A DNA stretch of 7,031 bases from JAALKW01 sp033791145 (GTDB lineage: Bacteria; Pseudomonadota; Gammaproteobacteria; Legionellales; Legionellaceae): NCBI GenBank assembly GCA_033791145.1, contig JASJHH010000097.1:1-7031 (forward strand), in the 5' to 3' direction. The position numbers and the translations under genes were made by a program. This document shows positions 1-6,875 of this stretch, one piece after another (position 1 is the stretch's first letter; every line of letters begins with the position of its first letter). The notes beneath the pieces are model-generated. The model ran no database searches and was not told the DNA's origin. It was given only the letters and a program-made list of their open reading frames with translations.

Positions 1-1
1 C

Positions 2-373
2 GAAACAAAAAAAGCAGTTAAACACTATGAAGAAGCAGTGCGTGCCGCAATGAAAGCGACCCAGCTCACCTTAATTCAATACCGAGAAGGTGAAACAGGC
101 TATACATCTGTACTTTATGCGCAACAACAGCAGCTATATACACAATCGTCTTTGGTGAATGCAAAAGCTGATGTGCCTAAATCCCTCGTGAGTTTATATC
201 GAGCACTGGGTGGCGGCTGGCAAATTCGGGACAACAATGACTATATCCCTGAAAATATTAAGTGCGAGATGGAAAAAAGAATTAACTGGGGTAATTTGTT
301 GCTACAAAAAAATCATGAGGCACCCAAAACAAAATTAGCGCAATTTAAAACACTTTATTTCCCGACTTGGTGA
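2..373 (+). CDS. Outer-membrane efflux channel (TolC/OprM/NodT family), C-terminal fragment
   Basis: The frame is open from the left window edge to TGA at 371-373, so only the last 123 codons are present and the true start lies outside. The GTG at 38 is internal, because the coding frame continues upstream of it. The sequence shows the last long helix of an outer-membrane factor: a TLIQYREGETGYTSVLYAQQ stretch (the 'xYxxGxxxYxxVLxAQ' signature), then an Ala/Lys-rich helix, then SLYRALGGGWQIR, the typical end of the helical domain in NodT/OprM-type channels. About 45 further residues follow, including a CEMEKRINWGNLL segment of the kind seen as a tail in some proteobacterial members. Family members form trimeric beta-barrel and alpha-tunnel channels that let RND pumps discharge outside the cell. 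It lies 5 bp ahead of the adaptor gene, which makes a shared operon very likely. Family assignment is firm; the substrate is unknown. Confidence 0.9.
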   Translation, partial: ETKKAVKHYEEAVRAAMKATQLTLIQYREGETGYTSVLYAQQQQLYTQSSLVNAKADVPKSLVSLYRALGGGWQIRDNNDYIPENIKCEMEKRINWGNLLLQKNHEAPKTKLAQFKTLYFPTW

Positions 374-378
374 TAAAA

Positions 379-1566
379 ATGAATTCAATCAAATCAGCTA
401 ACTCAATTAAAGCAGAAAAATTTAAAAAAATAACCCGTATAATATTAATTATTTTATTAATCATTAATATTTTTAATTATTACAATGCCAAATATCGAAC
501 CGTTAAAATTCCACTGCCTTCGGTTAAGGTCCAGCATCCGATTTCAAGAAAAATGTCAGAATATGTCACCCAAACAGGTAATACCGTTGCATTTAATGCG
601 GTTGATTTGGTCGCACGTATCGAAGGTTATTTAGATAAGATTGATTTTATTGATGGCACTTTTATTAAAAAAGGTAAAATCTTATTTGTGATTGAGCCTG
701 AGCCTTATCTTGCCAAATTAAACGAAGCCAAAGCATCACTTGCCGCACAAAAAGCAATACATACGTATGACGAACTAGAATATGCGCGCCAAAAAAAAAT
801 GTATAAGCAAAACGCGACATCACTCAGTAACGTTCAAAAATGGCTTGCAAAAAGTGACGCCTCAACTGCTGAAGTTGAAAAAGCCAAAGAAAATTTAATC
901 GCAGCCAAAATTAATTATAGCTACACTCGCGTTAAAGCACCATTTGATGGCCATATTGGCAGACACTTAGTCGACAAATCAAATTTAGTGGGTCACGGTG
1001 CCGCGACAATTTTAGCGACCATTGAGCAATTAGACCCGATTTATGTTTATTTTAATTTAAACGAAATTGACTTAATTACCCTAAGAGCGGCAATCAAAGA
1101 GCAGGATATTGATGAGAAAGTTATCAAGCAAGTCCCAGTTGAAATTACGCTTCCTACAGGTAAAGACTATAAATTTAAAGGCAATCTTGATTTTATTAAT
1201 ACCGGCCTCAATGCCTCTACCGGCACGTTAGAATTTAGAGCACTGCTACCCAATAAAGAACTGGTTTTACTGCCAGGTTTATTTGTTCAAATCAAGATAG
1301 CTGTTGAATCAGCCATACCGAGGCTTACTGTTCCTGATACAGCGCTGCAGTATGACCAAGTTGGACCTTATTTACTGCTGATTAACAAAGAAAACCGGGT
1401 TCTACTCAAACGCGTTGATTTAGGTCCGCTTGAAAAAGGCATACGCGCTATCTCTCGAGGTCTTAAACCAACCGATAACGTGATTGTCAGTGGCCTACAA
1501 AGCGCATCCGAAGGCAATTTAGTGCAGCCTATATTTGATGAAAAGAATAAGAAGAAGACGAAATGA
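379..1566 (+). CDS. RND efflux periplasmic adaptor (membrane fusion protein, MexE/AcrA type)
   Basis: This 395-residue protein is the periplasmic bridge between the RND pump and the outer-membrane channel. I chose ATG 379 because GGTGA at 369-373 sits 5 bases upstream; TTG 367 and GTG 370 are in-frame alternatives with no visible ribosome site. Order of parts: basic N-terminus, one hydrophobic segment at about residues 21-33 (IILIILLIINIF) acting as an uncleaved anchor or signal, with no lipobox cysteine. Next come the first lipoyl half (about 76-106, VARIEGYLDKIDF... GKILFVIEP), an alpha-hairpin (about 109-177), and the second lipoyl half (about 178-205, YTRVKAPFDGHIGRHLVDKS). A beta-barrel (about 213-310) and a membrane-proximal domain (about 311-385) follow, then a Lys-rich end. 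Length is usual for the family. The stop overlaps the pump start (ATGA). A run of nine A at 791-799 lies inside the gene. Confidence 0.95.
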   Translation: MNSIKSANSIKAEKFKKITRIILIILLIINIFNYYNAKYRTVKIPLPSVKVQHPISRKMSEYVTQTGNTVAFNAVDLVARIEGYLDKIDFIDGTFIKKGKILFVIEPEPYLAKLNEAKASLAAQKAIHTYDELEYARQKKMYKQNATSLSNVQKWLAKSDASTAEVEKAKENLIAAKINYSYTRVKAPFDGHIGRHLVDKSNLVGHGAATILATIEQLDPIYVYFNLNEIDLITLRAAIKEQDIDEKVIKQVPVEITLPTGKDYKFKGNLDFINTGLNASTGTLEFRALLPNKELVLLPGLFVQIKIAVESAIPRLTVPDTALQYDQVGPYLLLINKENRVLLKRVDLGPLEKGIRAISRGLKPTDNVIVSGLQSASEGNLVQPIFDEKNKKKTK

Positions 1567-4500
1567 TTTCTACATTTTTTATTGAACGTCCCGTATTATC
1601 TAATGTGATTGCAATTGTGATTGTTTTTTTGGGTTTGGTTGCAATGAAAATATTACCCATTTCACAGTATCCTGAAATTGTCCCCCCAACGATTCAAGTC
1701 ACAACAAGCTATCCTGGCGCCGACTCCAAAACACTGATTAAAACAGTCGCGCTCCCCGTTGAGAAGCAAGTGAATGGCGTTGAAGACATGTTATATATGC
1801 AGTCAACCAGTACAAATGGCGGTAATTACACGCTCATTATTACGTTTAAGATTGGAACAGACATGAACTTTGCACAAGTTTTGGTGCAAAGTAGAGTACA
1901 AGCGGCCATGGCACAGCTTCCTGAGTCCGTTCAAAAACAAGGCGTTGTGGTCCAAAAGAAATCGACTGCTATTCTGCAATTTGTAACGTTGAGCGCTAAA
2001 GACAATCAATATGATGGTTTGTTTTTAAATAACTATGCAACGATTAATATGCAAAACGAGCTAGCACGCTTGCCTGGCGTTGGCAATGTCACCATATTTG
2101 GTGCAGGAAACTATGCCATGCGCGTTTGGCTTGACCCTAAAAAAATGTATGCCTATGCACTAAATCCTAGTGATGTGATTGATGCGATTAGTAACCAAAA
2201 CAAGCAAATATCTGCAGGCCAAATCGCAGGCCAACCTGATTCAGGCCAACAAGCTTATCAATTTACTGTGAACGTTCCCGGACAAATTGCAGATCCCAAA
2301 AAATTTGCCGATATTATTGTTAAAAGTGATGCGACCAATCCGAATCAAACCGCAAAAATCACGAATACTGTCAGTAGTAGCGCTAAAATTATTCGACTGC
2401 GTGATGTCGGCCGTGTTGAATTAGGAGCGTCTAGCTATAATCAATTTGCGACGTTAAACAATAAACCAACGGCTGCCATTGCTATTTATCAATTACCCGA
2501 AGCAAATGCTTTAAGCGTTGCCAAAGACGTCCGAAAAACTGTTGCTGAAATGGCAAAAAAATTCCCCCCTGGCATTGAATATAGCATTCCTTTTGATACC
2601 ACGACGTTTGTAAATGCATCGATTCATGAGGTGTACCACACGCTCTATGAAGCAGGTTTTTTGGTTTTACTGGTTATTTTATTATTTTTACAAAACGCAC
2701 GCGCGACTTTAGTGCCTGCCACAACCGTACCGGTTACGATTATTGGTGCCTTTTTTGCCATGCTTGTTTTAAGTTATTCGATTAACTTACTCACCTTGTT
2801 TGCACTTGTGCTCGCAATCGGCATTGTGATTGATGATGCAATTGTGATTGTCGAAGGGGTGACCCAAAAAATAGAACAAAAGCATACCCCTAAAGAAGCT
2901 TCTATTTTGGCCATGTCAGAACTGATGGGCCCAATTATTGGGATTACTTTAGTTTTAATGGCCGTGTTTGTGCCTGCCGGGTTTATTCCTGGGCTTACCG
3001 GTGCGATGTATGCACAATTTGCTTTAGTGATTGCCGCAACTGCATTTATTAGTGCGATTAATGCAGTGAGCCTTAAGCCCGCACAATGTGCTATGTGGTT
3101 GCAGCCCGTAAATCCCAACAAAAAGAAAAATTTTGTTTTTCGCACTTTTGATAATTTTTATAATCCACTAGAAAAACGTTATGTTCATCATATTGAAAAA
3201 TTGGTTCATCATAGCGGAAGAGCCTGCTTGATTGGGGGCGGACTTGTCCTGCTTGCGATTATAGGGCTCACTCGCATTCCGACAGGATTTATTCCGATTG
3301 AAGATCAAGGCTATATGATGCTGAATGTTCAGCTGCCCGATGGCGCATCGTTAGAGCGCACCAAGTCGCTGCTAGAACAAATAACAACAGAAATTACCCA
3401 CATTGAAGCCGTTGAAAATATTATTGGTATCGATGGCGTTTCACTACTCGATAATAGTGCAACGCTTGCCAATGGCGGTACGATATATATCGTATTTAAA
3501 GATTGGTCCAAGCGCGGCAAACATGGCGACTTAAGAACGCTCTATGAAAAACTAAATGCAATCGCAAAGAAAACATTGGATGCAAATGTATTGGTTTTGG
3601 TCCCGCCCCCTATTCAAGGGCTCGGTTTATCTGGCGGTTTTCAAATGCAAATTGAGTTGCAAGACGGTAGCTTTGATTATCAAAAACTACAAAATGCAAC
3701 CGATGAATTATTAAAATATGCCAATAAGCAGCCCGAACTCAAAGAACTCATGACCTCGTTTAGAGCCAGCGTCCCCCAACTTTTGGCCCCAATAGATAGG
3801 CAAAAGTCTGAGTCTTTAGGGGTTAGCATAGGGGACGCTACCAATGCGCTAGAAACCTATTTAGGATCTTCTTTTGTGAATCTTTTTGCAAAATATGGTC
3901 AAGTGTTTCAAGTGTATGTACAAGCTGATGCGAGCTCTCGAATGAGCGTAGAAGATGTAAGACGTTATCATGTTAGAAACAACAAAGGTGAAATGGTGCC
4001 TTTAGGCACGCTCGCCGACATGTATCCGGCAGTTGGGCCCTCAATTATTTCACTTTATAATTTATACCCCTCAAGCAATGTTTACGGCATGGCAGCCGAA
4101 GGATATAGCTCGGGGCAAGCCATCGATGTGCTCGAAAAACTCGCCAAACAGGTTTTGCCGAAAGGCATGTCGTTTGAGTGGACGGGTACTGCTTATCAAG
4201 AAAGAGTTGCGGGCAGCATGAGCTATTATATTTTTGGGCTCTCACTCATACTCGTTTATTTAATTTTGGCAGGCCAATATGAAAACTGGGTGACCTCACT
4301 TGCGGTTATCTTTAGTGTGCCCTTAGCGTTAATTGGAACCGTTGCTGTACTGCTTATTTTAAAAATTTCAAATAATATGTACACGCAAATCGGTATTTTA
4401 CTCTTAATCGCCCTTGCTGCAAAAAATGCCATTCTTATCGTTGAAGTCGCACGGGAAGAGCGAGAACTTCATGGTAAATCCATTATTGATGCGGCACTTA

Positions 4501-4736
4501 TTGGTGCTAAAATAAGATTTCGACCTATCTTAATGACTTCGTTTGCTTTTATTTTAGGCATGCTCCCGCTTGTCTTTGCAAGTGGTGCAGGTGCTAACGC
4601 AAGACGCTCTATCGGTATTGCAGTGAGCAGCGGGATGCTTGCATCAACTTGTTTGGCGGTTGTTTTTGTACCTGCATTTTATGTGACATTACAGACCTGG
4701 CAAGAAAAGCTTAAGTCAAAACCCAAAAAAACTTAA
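1563..4736 (+). CDS. RND multidrug efflux pump, HAE-1 family (MexF/AcrB-like inner-membrane transporter)
   Basis: This 1057-residue protein is a full-length proton-driven exporter (AcrB is 1049) that acts as a trimer in the inner membrane. The start FFIERPVLSNVI matches the family opening. TM1 is at about 8-29, the first porter loop at about 35-355, TM2-6 at about 360-510, TM7 at about 553-570, the second porter loop at about 575-885, and TM8-12 at about 888-1040, ending in a short basic tail. Proton-relay residues are kept: D424 and D425 in GIVIDDAIVIVEG, K954 in AAKNAILIVE, and T992 in ILMTS. Overall motifs (LARLPGVGNVTIFGAGNYAMRVW, LNNKPTAAIAIYQ) resemble the MexF branch more than AcrB. 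A N/T/S-rich stretch at 257-275 enlarges the loop before RLRDVGRVELG. The start overlaps the adaptor stop by 4 bp and has only a weak AG-rich leader, so coupling is likely. The family exports drugs, detergents and similar compounds; the substrate cannot be read from sequence. Confidence 0.97.
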   Translation: MISTFFIERPVLSNVIAIVIVFLGLVAMKILPISQYPEIVPPTIQVTTSYPGADSKTLIKTVALPVEKQVNGVEDMLYMQSTSTNGGNYTLIITFKIGTDMNFAQVLVQSRVQAAMAQLPESVQKQGVVVQKKSTAILQFVTLSAKDNQYDGLFLNNYATINMQNELARLPGVGNVTIFGAGNYAMRVWLDPKKMYAYALNPSDVIDAISNQNKQISAGQIAGQPDSGQQAYQFTVNVPGQIADPKKFADIIVKSDATNPNQTAKITNTVSSSAKIIRLRDVGRVELGASSYNQFATLNNKPTAAIAIYQLPEANALSVAKDVRKTVAEMAKKFPPGIEYSIPFDTTTFVNASIHEVYHTLYEAGFLVLLVILLFLQNARATLVPATTVPVTIIGAFFAMLVLSYSINLLTLFALVLAIGIVIDDAIVIVEGVTQKIEQKHTPKEASILAMSELMGPIIGITLVLMAVFVPAGFIPGLTGAMYAQFALVIAATAFISAINAVSLKPAQCAMWLQPVNPNKKKNFVFRTFDNFYNPLEKRYVHHIEKLVHHSGRACLIGGGLVLLAIIGLTRIPTGFIPIEDQGYMMLNVQLPDGASLERTKSLLEQITTEITHIEAVENIIGIDGVSLLDNSATLANGGTIYIVFKDWSKRGKHGDLRTLYEKLNAIAKKTLDANVLVLVPPPIQGLGLSGGFQMQIELQDGSFDYQKLQNATDELLKYANKQPELKELMTSFRASVPQLLAPIDRQKSESLGVSIGDATNALETYLGSSFVNLFAKYGQVFQVYVQADASSRMSVEDVRRYHVRNNKGEMVPLGTLADMYPAVGPSIISLYNLYPSSNVYGMAAEGYSSGQAIDVLEKLAKQVLPKGMSFEWTGTAYQERVAGSMSYYIFGLSLILVYLILAGQYENWVTSLAVIFSVPLALIGTVAVLLILKISNNMYTQIGILLLIALAAKNAILIVEVAREERELHGKSIIDAALIGAKIRFRPILMTSFAFILGMLPLVFASGAGANARRSIGIAVSSGMLASTCLAVVFVPAFYVTLQTWQEKLKSKPKKT

Positions 4737-6772
4737 CTACCCCCCTTTGGACCACCTTTTGGAGACTTATCTTTCTCGCTGTCTGATGCTTCATCTAACT
4801 CATCACCGGGTGAAACCGAACGGTTGCCTTTGTTTGTGAATATTTTAAGAATATCCTTAAAAGAGTAAGTCGAACGCATGGGTTTGACTTCAATTAATGT
4901 ATTTTTTGGAGACGCTCGACTCTCATCAAACGATAGAATTGAGTGATTATCTTGCTCTAGCGCTTGTGTGTATTTATCTATGAATTGAGTTGGATTTAAT
5001 CTTATTTCCGGAATATTCTCTCGATACGCATCATCAGATAAACCAGGGTTATTTTGATAAAAAATCATCACTGCTGCAAAAAAATAGAGCCCCTCTGAGC
5101 GACGCTCATCGGTTAAAAGTGGTGCAATAGTGGTTGCATCAAATATTTCCTGGATAGGTTCTGGTAACTGAGCAAAAGTTGATTCATTAAAAATAGATAA
5201 TTCTAAACTCGGCTTAGGATTTGGATTGCAATAAATCGTCCTTAAGGCTGCAATTTTATCATCTTCAAGATAGTTTTTAGTGAGGCATTTATCAGGGTTC
5301 ATCAGGCTTTGCGTCCAATCTTTATTTTCTTGAACAGGAGCCGGTTCTTGTGTAGGCATGGCCTCATAGGGCGAGTCATCAGACACCTCAGATTCTTCTC
5401 CCCATGATTCATCCAAAAAAGACTGCTTTTTCGCCGCTTCAGCTGCTGCCACATCAGGTAATTCTAGGGCAGCAGCATCTTCATAATCATCTGAATCTTC
5501 TATAAGCTTTTCATCAGATGTAGCGTTTTTTGGTAAGCAACGATTAATCTCACCTTGATCAAGTGGCGCATAAAAAGCAGTACCACTTAAAGACCCATCT
5601 TTCGTTGTCACATTTTCAGTTGTAAAACCAAAGTCAATTAACCTGACTTCTCCTGATTTATCATCTATTAATACATTTGCAGTTTTCAAATCTCGATGTG
5701 CATACTTCGTGTGAGTCCTAGATGCATCGCCTGAGTGAAGCATTGCAACTTCGATTAAAAATTTAATACTTAAATCAATTTTGTCATCCATTGATGATGG
5801 CATGACTTTAGAAATGGGCTGACCCAAAACGTCCATATGAAAATAAGCTTTATTGCCTTGTATTGTTACATCGTCTCTCCCAGCACTTAAATCATAAGCA
5901 ATTTTGGCTTCCCGTTTAAAAGCCTGCAAACTTTCTTTCGGACCTATTGTTTGCTTTTGAATTTTCGTAGCCTTTTTTTCTGAGCTATCATCAGCTGAAA
6001 TCGATTGAGATTTTTTAACCCGACCAAATCCACCTTTCCCATAAACATTTGAGCTATCAGCAATATGCTCAAAATCAACAGAAAAATTATCTAACTCAGC
6101 TTTAGACAAAGCTTGATTATTGAATTGATATGTCTCATATGCAGATAAGTTTGTCTTGTGACCTAAAGCATTGCTTTCTTCGAGAGCTCCCTTTTTAATA
6201 TAAAATAAATTGCCGCCTTGATTATCGGGAACAACGACAAAGCAAGCACTCGTGTTTTCAGGTAAGTTATCAAACATCGGCTGTGTAGGCGGCGCATCTA
6301 GCCAAACAAAACGACACTCATCTTTTCTTTGTAATTCAATAATATCACCGTTCTCATCACGTAAATAAGAGCGCGATAAGCCACTTATTTTTCGAGATAA
6401 TTTAGATTGATCTTGATGTGTTTCAAAATAAGCATGAATGATTTCATCAGCAGCTCTTATTTTATGTGTTGCATCTTTAATCATACGAGATAATTCTTGA
6501 GGGTTTGCATACAACAAATTCACATCACCTGTTTGCAAATCAACGCCTTTATCTTGCGCTATTTGTTGGCATTTTCGACAATTAAAATCACTGGCATTTA
6601 ACTTCATATCTTTATTAAGCAAGTCATGATAAGTCACATCAAGCAGCTCTCCATTTTCAACGGTCACCACTAAACATCGGCCTAAGTCTTTTCCGGCAAG
6701 ACTTTCAAAACCCGCTTTTGTCACGAGATATAAATTAATACCTTCAGATGCTATAGCCATAAAATAACTCAT
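4733..6772 (-). CDS. Eukaryote-like Ser/Thr protein kinase, candidate secreted effector
   Basis: This 679-residue protein has no signal peptide and no membrane segment. Kinase landmarks in order: glycine loop GKGGFGRV (245-252), ATP-binding Lys270 in ATKIQ, helix-C Glu288 in FKREAK, catalytic loop HRDLKTANVL (359-368; D361, K363, N366), metal-binding DFG (380-382), and GTAFYAP (397-403). All catalytic residues are present, and HRDLK marks Ser/Thr rather than Tyr specificity, so activity is expected. Oddities: the Glu of the usual APE motif is Leu404; a strongly acidic insertion (about 415-490) separates it from a likely helix F (DDKIAALRTIY, 504-514). Residues 1-235 match no domain I recognise and hold a CxxC (65-68). 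The tail (about 650-679) is Ser/Asp/Glu/Lys-rich and ends in a PKGGPKGG repeat. ATG 6772 has no clear ribosome site; ATG 6760 (Met5) has GAG seven bases ahead and could be the real start. The architecture resembles LegK-type effectors of Legionella. The kinase call is firm; the effector role is inference. Confidence 0.9.
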   Translation of the reverse strand: MSYFMAIASEGINLYLVTKAGFESLAGKDLGRCLVVTVENGELLDVTYHDLLNKDMKLNASDFNCRKCQQIAQDKGVDLQTGDVNLLYANPQELSRMIKDATHKIRAADEIIHAYFETHQDQSKLSRKISGLSRSYLRDENGDIIELQRKDECRFVWLDAPPTQPMFDNLPENTSACFVVVPDNQGGNLFYIKKGALEESNALGHKTNLSAYETYQFNNQALSKAELDNFSVDFEHIADSSNVYGKGGFGRVKKSQSISADDSSEKKATKIQKQTIGPKESLQAFKREAKIAYDLSAGRDDVTIQGNKAYFHMDVLGQPISKVMPSSMDDKIDLSIKFLIEVAMLHSGDASRTHTKYAHRDLKTANVLIDDKSGEVRLIDFGFTTENVTTKDGSLSGTAFYAPLDQGEINRCLPKNATSDEKLIEDSDDYEDAAALELPDVAAAEAAKKQSFLDESWGEESEVSDDSPYEAMPTQEPAPVQENKDWTQSLMNPDKCLTKNYLEDDKIAALRTIYCNPNPKPSLELSIFNESTFAQLPEPIQEIFDATTIAPLLTDERRSEGLYFFAAVMIFYQNNPGLSDDAYRENIPEIRLNPTQFIDKYTQALEQDNHSILSFDESRASPKNTLIEVKPMRSTYSFKDILKIFTNKGNRSVSPGDELDEASDSEKDKSPKGGPKGGS

Positions 6773-6792
6773 TTGAACTTTATTATACCTAA

Positions 6793-6822
6793 ATTATAGC
6801 TCAAATTTTGTTCTATACTGAA
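6793..6822 (-). promoter_or_regulatory. Candidate promoter of the kinase gene
   Basis: On the minus strand a perfect TATAAT (6798 down to 6793) lies about 20 bases upstream of ATG 6772. It has a weak -35-like TTCAGT (6822 down to 6817) at 18-bp spacing. A second perfect TATAAT lies at 6787-6782, only 9 bases from the ATG. Transcripts from the first would have a very short leader without a good ribosome site. Transcripts from the second would start almost at ATG 6772, which fits better with initiation at ATG 6760. The match is by eye only. Confidence 0.5.
6814..6819 (+). promoter_or_regulatory. Candidate -10 box for the plus-strand gene at 6876
   Basis: TATACT on the plus strand would give a transcript starting near 6826, about 35 bases before the AAGAGG ribosome site. 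I see no convincing -35 element 16-18 bases upstream (AAATTA or nearby), so it would need an activator or is fortuitous. It overlaps the -35-like element proposed for the opposite-strand kinase promoter. Confidence 0.3.
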
Positions 6823-6835
6823 AACAAGGAAAGCA

Positions 6836-6845
6836 CCTAATTAGG
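6836..6845. repeat. Perfect 10-bp palindrome, possible operator
   Basis: CCTAATTAGG reads the same on both strands. It sits between the candidate plus-strand -10 box and the AAGAGG ribosome site, where a repressor site would block transcription. Ten-base AT-rich palindromes also arise by chance in low-GC DNA, so this is only a candidate. Confidence 0.3.
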
Positions 6846-6860
6846 GCAGATTAACAAAAT

Positions 6861-6866
6861 AAGAGG
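6861..6866 (+). promoter_or_regulatory. Ribosome binding site for the interrupted gene at 6876
   Basis: AAGAGG, a good Shine-Dalgarno match, lies 9 bases before ATG 6876. It is a better site than those of the kinase, adaptor or pump genes in this window. It is the main reason to think a real gene once began here. Confidence 0.55.
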
Positions 6867-6875
6867 CAACTCATT

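Noticed and set aside
38..40. GTG at 38 as start of a small gene
   Set aside because: The same frame is open back to the window edge with sensible helical sequence (ETKKAVKHYEEA), so the codon is internal to the truncated channel gene.
1803..2009. 68-codon minus-strand open frame
   Set aside because: Antisense to conserved porter-domain sequence of the pump; nothing in it resembles a protein family.
2774..3145. 123-codon open frame on the minus strand
   Set aside because: It lies wholly antisense to the transmembrane section of the pump gene, and its Ile/Ala/Thr-rich product mirrors the complementary codons. No ribosome site and no recognisable protein.
4033..4245. Two overlapping short open frames, one on each strand (62 and 66 codons)
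   Set aside because: Both lie within the pump gene, whose frame carries clear family motifs on either side. They are shadows.
4705..4760. Possible bidirectional terminator at the pump/kinase junction
   Set aside because: There are A/T and C/G tracts, but the only inverted repeat is a 5-bp CCAAA/TTTGG arm with a loop of about 18 bases. The visible CCTTTGG/CCTTTTGG repeat is direct and merely encodes the PKGGPKGG end of the kinase.
6773..6850. PmrA-type regulatory box (paired CTTAAT) upstream of the kinase
   Set aside because: I looked for the tandem motif known from Legionella and Coxiella effector genes and did not find a paired copy on either strand.
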